Source of the DNA: Ooceraea biroi
Taxonomy: Eukaryota; Arthropoda; Insecta; Hymenoptera; Formicidae
Length of the DNA stretch: 64,000 nt
Assembly (NCBI RefSeq): GCF_003672135.1
Contig: NC_039516.1
Coordinates: 8,663,838 to 8,727,837 of the forward strand
Reading direction: 5' to 3'
This document shows positions 11,566 through 23,700 of this stretch, piece after piece. The notes below the pieces were generated by a model. The model was not told the DNA's origin and ran no database searches. It was given only the letters and a program-made list of their open reading frames with translations. The position numbers were made by a program, and so were the translations under genes. The stretch's first letter is position 1; every line of letters starts with the position of its first letter.

Positions 11566-12200
11566 CTGGGACTCCCCCAGGAACCCCGAATCGTGAGAGG
11601 CAAGGGGACTCACGTACAAAAAACATCCAAAAGGAGTCTAAAATCGCACTGCAACCTCCACGTGGTAGACTCCGGTAACTATATATAGGCTAATCGCAGG
11701 TGTAATAAAAACACTCAATATCATTGTTTCTGTTTAACAGTACTTGTTTTTTCATAACTAAGGGTCAGGCTACTGGAATAGGTTTCACTATCAGCCATTT
11801 GTTTATTGCTTATTTTAAAACACATAATGCGTTATATAGGAAAACGCTGTTATGATTTTTCCCACAGAATTTACATCAGCAATCAGTTCTTGTAAACAAT
11901 GACATTTTCATATTGTTTAAACAATACTGTCACATAAACAAATTATTCTTTAACTATTTTGTTCACTAAAAATTCATATTGTTCCCTTATAATAATAACC
12001 GCATTGATCCGAAAGTGATATCTTTGCTGGTCTGACCTCAGGCTTTGAAGGGTTGAAACAACGAAACTGTCCATTTTTTGACATTTTGCCTGCGGAAACA
12101 TTTGTTCAGTGACCCAAAAAGTACAACATATTTCAAATTCAGTCATTTTCACCGGGGCCCAATTTCACGGGGTTTGGTGCGGGGTCCTTTTCATTGTTGC
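10696..12200. mobile_element. Giant 1.5-kb inverted repeat (foldback-type element)
   Basis: The two halves are near-identical inverted copies. The outer ends share CAACAATGAA and AAAGGACCCCGCACCAAAC. Inner landmarks are also mirrored, such as the block at 11337-11450 against 11625-11740. The centre is a (GT)n tract at about 11538-11565. The left arm has about 200 extra bases (11140-11340), including a 15-bp tandem array. A 69-codon frame appears once per arm (10770-10979 + and 11943-12152 -), differing at two residues, which follows from the mirror symmetry. No transposase is recognised. It could be a foldback transposon, a composite of two inserted copies, or an inverted duplication. Confidence 0.75.
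11166..11250 (+). repeat. 15-bp tandem repeat, consensus TTGGACACCGTTCAR
   Basis: There are five full units and one partial unit: positions 11166, 11181, 11196, 11211, 11226 and 11241. If translated, each unit reads LDTVQ or a variant. It occurs only in the left arm of the large palindrome, so it arose or inserted after the inverted duplication, or was lost from the other arm. Confidence 0.85.
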
Positions 12201-12419
12201 TGCCCAATGTTAATATACCTCAAATCAATGTAAAACATTGAATTTTTCAAGGAATTTGATGTTTAGAAGGATGTAAAAGAAAAATGGATATGTCAAAATG
12301 AAAGAAAAGAAAGAAAATAAGATTGTTTACTTCGAGGCAGAAATTATATTAAATAGAACTAGAAAGGTAAAAGGTAAAAGCCAATGTTATCGGCAATGTT
12401 GCTACTGCGTGTGCATTTG

Positions 12420-12653
12420 TTAGGTGTACAAATTAATTCGGTGCTTTTGTTGAAGAAATTGAGCTTTTATTATTAAAAAATAATAAATATAATTTTTGAA
12501 ATATTCGTCATCATTTTCTAATACTTTTCTTCATCTATCGGACAGTTGACGAATCTCTCCTCAAAAAAAAAGAAAAAGTTGAAAGAAAAAATAAATAAAG
12601 ACTCTATATATATATAAATTTGTTTTCAAAAACAAATTCATTTGCACACCTAA
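12420..12653. mobile_element. 234-bp mariner-derived MITE
   Basis: The element begins TTAGGTGTACAAATTAATTC and ends in the inverted form TTTGCACACCTAA. The termini match the mariner relic at 1688-2622 and the short element at 39935-40162. The interior is AT-rich and non-coding. Confidence 0.6.
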
Positions 12654-12773
12654 TACATACACGCGGGCGCACACAATCATATATTGTGTAAAACCTTTGA
12701 TATAAGAAGTTTCAACCTTAATGTGCAGAGTCAAAGCTGATTCAAATTTTAGTCTTTATAAGTTATATCATAT

Positions 12774-13210
12774 ATGCAGCAATACCATTCAATCTTGAAA
12801 GTATTTACCCTTATTATCTATAATTTTTTGCCATCTCTCGGGTGTAAGTTTCGCATTCCGTTGCAACAGAAAGACATCAGTTTGGAGGTAATGAAATTAT
12901 CGATCTATTTTCGTCATCCATTTCTACCACATCTCGAAAACGCTGTCCGGCTAAAGCGTTTTGCATCGACTGGAATAAAAGATAATTCGAAGGCGCCAAG
13001 TCAGGTGAGTACGCCATACGAAAGAATTTCCAATCCCAAGCTAAAGATGGTTTGCTAAGTGATATAAGTAACGTACGGCCTAGCATTATCATGCAGCAAA
13101 ATGACCTTCCAACTTCCTTGCCCCTTGTAAATGTCTTCTTTATTTCAGTTCTGCAGCCAAATCATTCCCAGTGAGAAGGAATTGGGCAAGATGCCAGCAA
13201 GAGGGAGATT
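12774..13210 (-). pseudogene. Mariner transposase C-terminal fragment
   Basis: Minus-strand frames carry LLHDNARPY near 13095-13120 (second catalytic Asp region) and AYSPDLAPSNYLLF near 12990-13030. In active mariners the latter motif reads SPDLAPSDYHLF, so the third catalytic Asp is Asn here. A C-terminal PERWQKIIDNKGKY-like segment follows near 12800-12845. In-frame stops and frame changes separate these pieces. It is a dead fragment without clear termini, and differs from the complete copy at 32280-33567. Confidence 0.7.
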
Positions 13211-13316
13211 AGCACTTAATCACTTTAACACAAATTTTATAATAAGCAGCTATATTTTTATATTTAGAAATTGTTCTACAAATTCTTCCAAACACTTTCT
13301 ATTCTTTTTCTTCTAA

Positions 13317-13660
13317 TAAATAATCAAATAAAAAAATATTGTGTTTTTAAGCGTTCGTCGCGCTAAGTGGATCGCCTCCTTAATCTCATAATTCCTTCTG
13401 AACAATACATTTAACGATTTATTAAAGTAATAAGTCATTTCAAGCAATCTTTGTAACTATCGAAATCTTATTACGTAGAACAAACTAGCAAATGAGTTTA
13501 TATTTACTTCATAAATTATTCTGAAAAAATTAAACTGTATATTTACCTTAAACAATTATAATTAATCTTTAAACTTAATATATCTGTACAAAAACAGTTG
13601 TTTCTCATTGTTCCTCTGTCTTTAAGCTAATTATAATGAATTACGATAATCCTCCTTTCC
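13317..13660. other. AT-rich DNA, nothing recognised
   Basis: No ORF, hairpin or repeat of note. A short AATCCTCCTTTCCTATCC segment at about 13648-13665 resembles the edge of the neighbouring palindromic repeat. Confidence 0.4.
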
Positions 13661-14535
13661 TATCCACTCTTAAAAAAGCCGTGTTAAATCAAATCGAAAT
13701 CATTGTTGCCTCTTTTCCGTGACGCTGATTGGTTATCTCGATTCGCGTTGTGCGTTATGTTCAGTTTAGATTACCATCGCGCGACTGTCTTCGCGTGGAG
13801 GATAACAATTTGGTAGAGTGTGATAATTGTGCATATAATAAATAATAGATTAATATTATTATTCGAAAACATTAATATTGAAAAATAAAATAGCGCGTGC
13901 CTGTGTTGTACTAGTCCTATTCTAAAAAAGGCGTGTTAACTTCGTGAAGTTCTTTTTTATCGAATATTGAGGCCTCTTTTCCGCGACGCTGATTGGTTCT
14001 CTCGCTTGGCTCGAACTTCGTGTGACTTGAACTTCGTGTTGCGAATGTCAGAATGTCATAGTGGCTGTCAGTGCGGTTATATTGACAATTTTATTTATTA
14101 TATATATTTTTTTTTATTTTTTATTTTACTTATAGCGCGCGTAGCGCGCGCCTGTGTGCTAGTAATATAAAACTTGTATTAAAAAATTCTTTTGTTAAAA
14201 AATTAAAAATAATGTAAAATTTGTAATACAAGTTTTACATTATTTTTAATTTTTTAACAAAAGAATTTTTTAATACAAGTTTTATATTACTAGCACACAG
14301 GCGCGCGCTACGCGCGCTATAAGTAAAATAAAAAATAAAAAAAAATATATATAATAAATAAAATTGTCAATATAACCGCACTGACAGCCACTATGACATT
14401 TTGACATTCGCAACACGAAGTTCAAGTCACACGAAGTTCGAGCCAAGCGAGAGAACCAATCAGCGTCGCGGAAAAGAGGCCTCAATATTCGATAAAAAAG
14501 AACTTCACGATGTTAACACGCCTTTTTAGAATAGG
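13661..14535. mobile_element. Long palindrome (about 620 bp) plus a diverged third copy
   Basis: Positions 13917-14215 and about 14235-14535 are almost perfect inverted copies around a centre near 14226. Each arm encodes the same 67-codon frame (13967-14170 + and 14282-14485 -) differing at one residue, which reflects symmetry rather than a gene. Segment 13661-13916 is a diverged direct copy of the outer arm sequence, sharing TTGCCTCTTTTCCGTGACGC. The outer border motif is CTATTCTAAAAAAGGCGTG. This is a foldback-like or composite repeat of unassigned superfamily. Confidence 0.7.
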
Positions 14536-14760
14536 AGGAAAGGAGGATAAAAAAGAACTTCACGATGTTAACACGCCTTTTTTAGAATAAGGAGGATTAG
14601 AATAAGGAGGATAAAAAAGAACTTTACGATGTTAACACGCCTTTTTTAGAATAGGATTTTTTATTTTTAACAAAAGCATCTTTTTAATACAAGTTTTATA
14701 TTATTTTTTATTTTTTAACAAAACATCTTTTTAATACAAGTTTTATATTAGTTTTTATTT
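14496..14760. repeat. Two adjoining tandem arrays at the edge of the palindrome
   Basis: The first array repeats a unit of about 60 bp three times (GATAAAAAAGAACTTCACGA ... AACACGCCTTTTTTAGAATA) between 14496 and 14656. The second repeats a unit of about 50 bp built on TTTTTAACAAAA and TTAATACAAGTTTTATATTA up to about 14760. The last unit overlaps the stop codon and final codons of the ICE1 gene. Confidence 0.7.
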
Positions 14761-17700
14761 TTTACCGACTTATAGAGTTTTAAGTGCGACTTCCAAAATG
14801 CTTTTTTACGTAGTCTTATGAATGCCTCCAATTGCATGATCGTGCTCGGCCTCAAAGGTGTACTCGGCGTCCATTGTAACACGCATGACGCGACAACGTC
14901 AAACTTCTGTTTGGAGAGACTGAGTAACGCAGATATCACGCCTTCTTGCTGATCATGCGAACCTATGTAGGAAATGATTAATGAAATTATAAGATGTTTT
15001 AAAGTATCACAGGAGAAAAGAGTAATATTTTATAGGTCATAGTATCGATTATTCTAAATACTAAAATTTACACAGACAAATGCTCTATTCCGAACTGTTT
15101 CTGATAATTAACACGCGATATCTCGAATTTGACACACAATATTTTAACGTCTGTTGACTATGCTCATTATCAAATGTATGTAAAAGTTGTTGGAAATTCT
15201 CTACATGGTATATATTTACGATTTTTGCTATAATATTGTTACTACTGCTATTGAAAAATACTATTGATTGTTTTCTATGCACATAATTCTGCATAAGAGA
15301 ATGTTCTCTAAGATTCTTTACTGCTTCAATAACTTTCAGCTTTTCACCGACATTGAGAGATTTCAGCTTTTGTTTAGAACACATTATACATTATGGGGAA
15401 GGCGAGAGCGATATTACAGAGTTACAGAGATTAATGTATTAAAATTATAGAGGCATTCGACTTGTAGAGGTCGCATTTCTTAAAATTCGAGTTATAGAGG
15501 CCAAATGAGGCGATTGAACTAAATCTCTAACTTATAGAGGTTTTCAAGTTATAGAGGTTCGAGTTAGCGAGGTTCTACTGTATATAAAAGTAATATATAA
15601 AAGTAATATACCTTGCTCAGATTTGATGAGATCATGCAATTGATTAATAATATCTTGCACAACCTTGGCTGTTGATGGAAATGCGCGCAACATTCTACCT
15701 GTAAATATAAACAATACATTCAATAATGCTCTTTTGTATTAGAAGACATAATATCAGGGTTGGGTAACTTTATTTTTTTCTTTAACTAAGTTAAGTTAAA
15801 AGTTAATAACTTTTAACTATTTAACTAGTTACTAGCCAACCCTGCATAATACAATAGACAGAATATAAGCATACCAAGTAAACAAAATCCATCATATACA
15901 CAAGGATGCTCATGATTAATAATCATTGGTAACAAAGTAGAACAAATGAAATTGTTATATATCCAGGATGGTCCTTGTTTCTTTGCTATAAGTATGATGG
16001 CTGTGTCCAAGCCATCAGTCTGTTTAACTACAAAAATAATGCATTATTACTCATTATTGAGAGATTGACGTTCATCCGTAACGTTATTTTAAATAGTTAA
16101 TTTTATAAAAATCTCTTTACCTTTCAGAGCACTTGTAAATTCTTCAAGAAGATCATTTATCGTTTCTTGGGAATAAACATACTTATAAAATGCTACTATC
16201 AATAACTTTAATGCCTTTGATCTCTTTGCTGATTTTTGCAGTTCGTCAATCTGTTGCCAGCCGATAAGAAAGGCTATACACTTGGGTAATATTCCTGCAA
16301 CAATAAAATAATATAATTATTAGACATTTCTTCATGTAAATGTTCTCCAAGTAGAAAGGCAAAACTAAAGAGATGTGCCTAACAATTAGAACAATTATTG
16401 TTATGCAATATCGCGAAATTTATTCCTTTTTCGCCGTTCCTTTTATCCGTGAAACCTTGGAGAATTTCACACATGCGCGAATTAAATACTTCAAGTTTTT
16501 CTATGGTTCTTGAATTGTAAGCAATTACAGACAAAGTTATAGCAATTAATAATAATCTGTATCACGCACAATTAATACAATATTATTAAAAATTATAATG
16601 CGTTAAGTTATTCCAAAACCATAAAACTTATTTATTTACGTTTACATCGATTTTAATTTTGTGAATTGACGGACTCAAACAAAAGAACCGATTCGATGTA
16701 TTGTTAACTTTCAGTGCATTGTATACATTGTAAAACTTCAAACAATATTTTGTTAATTTATTCAGCGACAAAAGAAAAGGATTGCATCTCTGGCCAAAAT
16801 TATCATCACTTTTATGAAACCTTTCTTATTACACGCTTTTTTTACGAAAGTCTAAATCTCTTATTTTAAAACTCCTCTTATCTGATAATGCCAATTATGA
16901 CGTATAATATTTAAAAGTAAAGACCATTGAAATGTATACTGAAACACGACTATACTAATCCCTCTCTATAAAAAAACTATTGGAGACAATAAAGTATTGT
17001 TAACGTGAATGTATGCATGTTTGTTGGTGGCGTAGTAAAACGCTTTGCACAGTAGTAGTCTAAAAATTGCTAGAGAAAGGCAATCTGTTTTTATCTATTT
17101 TTCTCATTTATCTATATATAATCTTGAATGCTAATATAGACATTATACATAATACAGGCAATATGCACATTTTAAAATGATATAACTGGAAACTATATTT
17201 GCGCGAATCCGTATTGATATTTGCAGCGTTTCAGTCATTTGGCATACAAGGTATTGACGATAGGTAGGAGGATAGTATCGATTATTTTAAACATTGTAAA
17301 TGTTTATATGAAAGTGTATCGTATTCCGTACGGTTTCCGAGATAGAGCTATTTGAATGTATAGTTGCAAAATTACTGATAAAAAAAGAGATATTATATAT
17401 TGTTTCTAATATTTATTATTCAAGTAACACAAAATTTTCTATAGTTTATACATTTTGTATAGTTTATAATAAATTTTCAAAGTTCAAAATTTTTCAAAAG
17501 CACCGTCAACATCAACGCATTTTTTCTTTTTTTTATATGAACAGTTTTGTTTAAAATAATTAATACTATCACCTCCCACAAAATATTGACCTATCCTCTT
17601 GTAAAGAACTTGTATAAAGATAATCTAAATAACATTATCGAGATATTTAAATATTAAACTAAGATATGTAGCAAGAATTAAAATCACTTTTTTCATCATG

Positions 17701-20700
17701 TTTTCAATAGCTACATATTATCGACAAAAAATAAAATACATCAGATCATAGAAAAGCAATGTATTGAGTCGTGCAACAAGTAATTTAGGATTTTTTGAAT
17801 AAAACTGCCTGATTCACGTATCAAACTAAATTTCTAAATGCAATGCTTCTATTTCATATATCTTCAGTATCTTTGCTATCTTTCGAGCGCGTTCATCATT
17901 GTGGATTATTATTTGGAAATCCATCTATTAGAAAATTTGAAATTACTTGTTATACAACTCAATATAATTTATCGAATTTTTATTTAAAAAATTGGTAATT
18001 ATATAGTTTAACGAAGCACCCTCGGATGACCTTGACCTTGACATATATTATAAAGGTCACCCTTCTGAGTGACCTTCAAAAGGTTTTAGCCGTCGCTCAT
18101 TGTTTATTAAAAAGTTATAAACAAAATAAATTCAGTGATTTCGTATGGATCTTCGACTTTTCACACGAAGCAAGGACTTGAAGTTGATATATATTACACA
18201 GATCGCCTCACCAAGTAACATGCAGGTTTCATCTGTCTTGGAGGAGGGGCAAGGCCCCTCCCCCCCCGCTCCCCCGCGAAGCGGGCTGAAACTATGCGTG
18301 ACTTTTTAATAAACAACGAGCAACAGATAAAACCTTCTGCATGTTACTTGGTGGAAAATCCATACGAAAGCACTAAATTTATTTTGTTAATAACTTTTTA
18401 ATGAACACGAGCGCCGGCTAAAACCTTTTGAACGTCACTCAGGAGAGTGACCGTTATAACATATGTCAAGGTCAAGGTCATCGGAGATGCCTCCTTTTCT
18501 TCAGGTTTACCCACTTCTTTTGTTTACAACTTTTTAATAAACAACGAGCGACGGCTAAAACCTTTTGAAGGTCACTCAGGAGGGTGACCTTTATAATATA
18601 TGTCAAGGTCCAGGTCATCCGAGGGTGCTCCGTTAAACTATATAATTACCAAAAAATTACATTTTATACGTTAAACGTTAAGATTTAAATTTAAAAGAAA
18701 AGAAAAGAAAAACGATTGTTCGAACAATCGAATACTTTTCATAAGAATCAACTTTTAATAATTATATAAAAAATTGATATGCTAGCGTATACAATACCTA
18801 TATTGGTGTCAGCCTTTGGAAGAACTTCGGACCAGCATGTCAACACTATATACAAAACACTTATTGCCTTAAGGTTCATGCAATAAAGAGCATCACAGCA
18901 CATTATGCGTATTTTTTCCCTGTCCTTTTGAATACGCGACAGGATGACATACATTCGTGTAAGTGTGTCGACTACATTCAAATTCTATAAATATAGAAAG
19001 AATAATTTTGTCATTATATCATATTATGTTGTTATATTATTATCATTTAATTTCTTATTTGTTCCAAACAAGTCAAGTCAATGAAGAAATAAAAAAGTAA
19101 TAACAGAGAAAACAAACCTTCACATCACTATTAAGTCTGAAAAGCTTATATTGAATACCGGCTTGTACAAAATGTATAATCATCGGTCTTGACACTTCTA
19201 GATCGACCAACAATGTTGTAAACTTCTGCTCAAGCGTGGTCATTAGTGGTGCCGGAGGAGTGAACGAGTTATCCAAAATATTCTTATTTTTGTTCTCTGA
19301 TAAGAATTCGATTATGCATCTGAAATAATCAATGAAGCATTATTATCTTCAATATTCATGTATCATGCCTTCCAAATGTAATAAATACGACTACGACTTT
19401 TAAGTATATGTTTAGAGTAGATGCTGAAATCGTTCGAGATAATTGGGAATATATTTATCGATATTTCTACTATTTCTTCACAAGATTTGAATGATTTGAA
19501 TTAAATGACACGGAATACATGAGAGAGCGCACGCATTTTTTGTAATGTCTGTATGTCTAACAGATTATATATTATTTTACTAACTTGGCTATGATACGAG
19601 ATCCGCAGGTACTCGTTAAATTTTGTAAAACCTCATGATACACAGTGTCTTCCCACGCACTGTTTGCGAGTTTTTCCAATTCTTTCTTTACAAAATTATC
19701 TGAAACATTTAGAAAATAATATAAAATGTATTAATAATTAAATCATACATTTTTTCTTACATACCTGTTATTGTACTAATGTGTTTCATTTGTTTACGTG
19801 ATATTTTGGGTTTAATAGGTTTCTCATTAATATATTTAACAAACCAAGAGATTAGTGTTCCGGATTCTTCCACATTATCGTAAGGAACATCGGTACATTT
19901 TGTTACTTCCTCTCGTTGATTCGTACCTACGTTTTCTCTTGGAATTTTGCCAACCTTATAACCCATAATAATCTTATTATTTTCCACAAAGAAAGCGTAA
20001 TGTAGTACATGTATGGTGGAAAATACAGGGTGTCCCATGACTGAAGGTCCATTCATTAATGGCGTGTTATTGACTACAACCATTGAAAGTTGTGAATCTT
20101 ATTAGCGTTGCCGCATCCATAATTCTGTAATTTGAAATACATTTGTAAATTCTGTAATTTGTAATATATTTGTAAATAAACAAGTTAAATTAAATGTCTT
20201 TTTTCTTTTCTTTTTCAAATATTCACATCAACTTTCATCAATGGTTGTAGTTCTGTTAGAAAGCATTTACGGACATATGTTTATTAAACAATTTCAACTC
20301 TAAATGACGTCAATAATATACCCTTAATGTATGGACCTTCAGTCATGGAACACTCTGCATATTCCAGACAAATCGTAATATTATAAAATTGTGCCAATTA
20401 GAAATAAAATTCAATTAGGTTCTTTTTGATGTTAGAAAAACTTTTATGAAAAAAATTAATACTGCTAAAATATTGTAATATTCAAATAATAATTAATTTT
20501 ATATTATTTATTTTTCTAGTTTTTCTCAATGTATAACAATAAATAATAAATGTAAGTAAATGTGAGTAATAGACGGAATTAATAGAAACAGACAGACAAA
20601 GTAAGAATTTAAAGCGATAAAACAACATAAAGTTTTAATCCTCTTTTAAACTCTTTGTATAATTTATTTAAAAACTATATTTTCTATATTTATATTTTTT

Positions 20701-23700
20701 GCAATTATTTTGATGTTATTGCATTACATATTCTGATTTTTATGTAAAACCGAAACATAAATGTCGATACATATACATATATATTTTTTATGCCGATTTT
20801 AATTCCAATTTCTACATGTTACTTCGCTTTAAAACACAAGATAGCGGTTTGTCCTTGCATAAACTTTAAGAAATATGACAGTGATTTGATATTGATAAAA
20901 CTTAATTAAAATTAATTAGAAAAATTCCTCAAAACGCCAGTAGTTTCAATTATAATGATCCACGTTTATTTACGACCAGACTGGCTAGACAAGATGTACA
21001 AATTAACACAACGTTTCGACCTCTATTTCGGGTCCTTTTCAAGTGTAAAATATAGTCACTTCCTGAAAGTAGTTGCAATGAACGATAGTTACCACTTTCA
21101 GGAAGTGACTATATTTTATTCCAAAACCTCCGTCCGCAAAGGATTAAGAGACTAATTTGCTTTTATTGTTATTTACACGATCTTCGATGACTCGGTTTCC
21201 TAGATTATCCCTGGATATCGGTGAACGATCCCTTGAAGGCATGCATTTACTGTCGTGATTCTCGCGAGGAGACACATTTGATAATCTGTTGTCATTCAAA
21301 ACCGTATTACACGGTATCACATAATTTTCTGCATTCGTATCACAAGTCTGTTTCAATTCGTCAGTAGGCGTTACCTCTTCAACAATTCCAATTTGTTTTA
21401 TTTGTATATCTTCTCCGACATCTTCATTACAGTCGTGTATCCAATCTTCACTGGGATAACTAGGAGATTCTAATTGAATATTTATACTTGGCACATTGAG
21501 TCTTCCATCTTCTAAATTGTTCACTTTGTTATGTGAGATATCGTTGGACGATACATGCAATTTGTCGCGACTGTTCGACACCTCTGCGATTATCTTCGCA
21601 TTTAGCAGCAAAGGCTCAGCAGAAGCAGATGCATTTGTATTTTCGTCAATTATGCTATTAACTGCTACATTATCGCAGCTATCAAACTCTACGATCATAG
21701 ACGCCTGCTCGACATTCATGTTAGACGGAGAGAAATTATTGTCGTTAAGAAGATCTCCATTATTCGAATTTTCTTCATCAGGTTTATTATCGGGACCATG
21801 CACTTTATTATATTTAACAGTATTCTTCTCGTTTCTCTTCTTCGCCATATGATTTTTCTCCTTCTCAATTGACGAGCCATTCTCCTGAATTTGCGTGTCT
21901 AATTGTTTACTTTCATCGCGCTTTTGTTGAGATGATTTTTCTAAGATAGCTGCGTTTTTTGGAGTATTTGTAAAGTCTTTTCGGAGTCTACTTAAACAAT
22001 CCTCGAAGACTCGGTTATCCCTCGATATCGGCAAATGTCGAAGCCTTGGAGATATGCAGTCACCGTCATGATTTTCGCGATGCGACACCTTTAACGCACT
22101 TGATTGGTTTAGTAATGAAATTCTATCGTCATTCAAAACTGTATCGCACGGTGCAGCATTGTCAGAATTTTTTTCTGCATTTGTATCGCAAGTATGTTCC
22201 AATTCGCCAGTCGGCGTTACCTCTTCAATTTGTTTTATTTGTATATTTTCTTCAACATCTTCATTACAGTCGTGTATCGAATCTGCACTGGGAGAACTGG
22301 GAGATTTTAACTGGACATTCGTGCTTGGTATAGGAAGTCTTTCACACTTGAAATTCTTCATTGTGTTATACGAGATATCATTGGACGATACAACAGATTT
22401 GTCGCGACTGTTCGACACTTGTGCGATTATCTTCGCGTTTGGCAGCAAAGGCCCAGCAGAAGCTGATGCATTTGTATTTTCGTCGATTATGCTATCAACT
22501 GCTACATTATCGCATTTATCAAACTCTACGGTCATAGACGCCTGCTCGATATTCATGTTAGACGGAGGGAAATTATCGTCGTGTGTGTTAAGATCTCCAT
22601 TATTCGTCGAATTTTCTTCTTCACCGTCAGTATTCTTCTTCACCGTATGACTTTTCTCGTTCTCAATTGACGAGTCATTCTCCTGAATTTGCGTGTCCAA
22701 TTGTTCACTTTCATCGCGCTTTTGTTGAGACGTTTCTAAGATAGCTGCGATTTTTTGAGTATGATGTGCCAAGTCGTTTTGAATGTTACTCGATTGAAGA
22801 ACCTCGATTGAAGAGCTCGATGATTTTGGGACGTGTGCGATTCGCTTCTTTTTTATTGATTCACGGTAACCGGAATGTGATTCACTATTTTCTTGCATAT
22901 CTATAGACAAGTCCGCTAACATCTCTTTCGATTTTCTCTTTAAATTAATAATGCTCTTCAACGGCGCGGGATGAATACCAGTCCTCTGTCCTTCGATTCT
23001 TAATTTTGTCAATTCGTGATGTTCGGAGGTATCGATGCACGATAGACTGTTCTGTTCCTTATTCATGTGCGAATTCGCTTGCGTTTTCCTCTTCAAATTC
23101 CTAATCTTTTTCAGCAGACGACTGGCGATGCTCTTTTTAATTTTACTTTCTCCCTTTATTTCGCTTTCCGTCATAATAATATTGCTGTTAGCATGATCTA
23201 CGGATTTCTGACTATTAGATAAAAATACTGTCGTTTTGGTCGCCATTTGATTATCTATATCAATATATTCTCTATTATCCTCGCGTAATGAATTATCATT
23301 TGTAGATATTTCATTAATAATTACATCTGAACTAGCTATCGCGGACGTTACTTCCATCAGATGGGACACACTTTCCTGATTTTCTCTCGTCCATAAATTA
23401 GACTCTTCGTCAGATTCGTTATCAACGGGTCGATCGGATGTATTTACATCTAATACTGAGTTATTCTTATTTATATTCTGTATTGTTGTGTACGGTATAC
23501 TATGCTCAAATTGCGAAGCTTTATTTTCTCTCGCAACATCATCAAGCCTATTGCAAAGTATGTCTCGCGAAGTGTCTTCGTCAAAAGATTCGGATTCCCA
23601 CGAGTCTTCACGTGCATTATATTTTTTTAATCTCTCTTTTCTCTTTTTTAGCTTTTCTTTCTTTTTTATGCCATGTTTTTTATGCCTCCTTAATTTCTTT

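Noticed and set aside
10770..12152. Two near-identical 69-codon frames on opposite strands, as a gene pair
   Set aside because: They are mirror images produced by the long palindrome, have no known domain and no splice or promoter context.
13967..14485. Two near-identical 67-codon frames with a hydrophobic stretch, as a duplicated membrane gene
   Set aside because: Again a product of palindrome symmetry; the hydrophobic run comes from AT-rich sequence.
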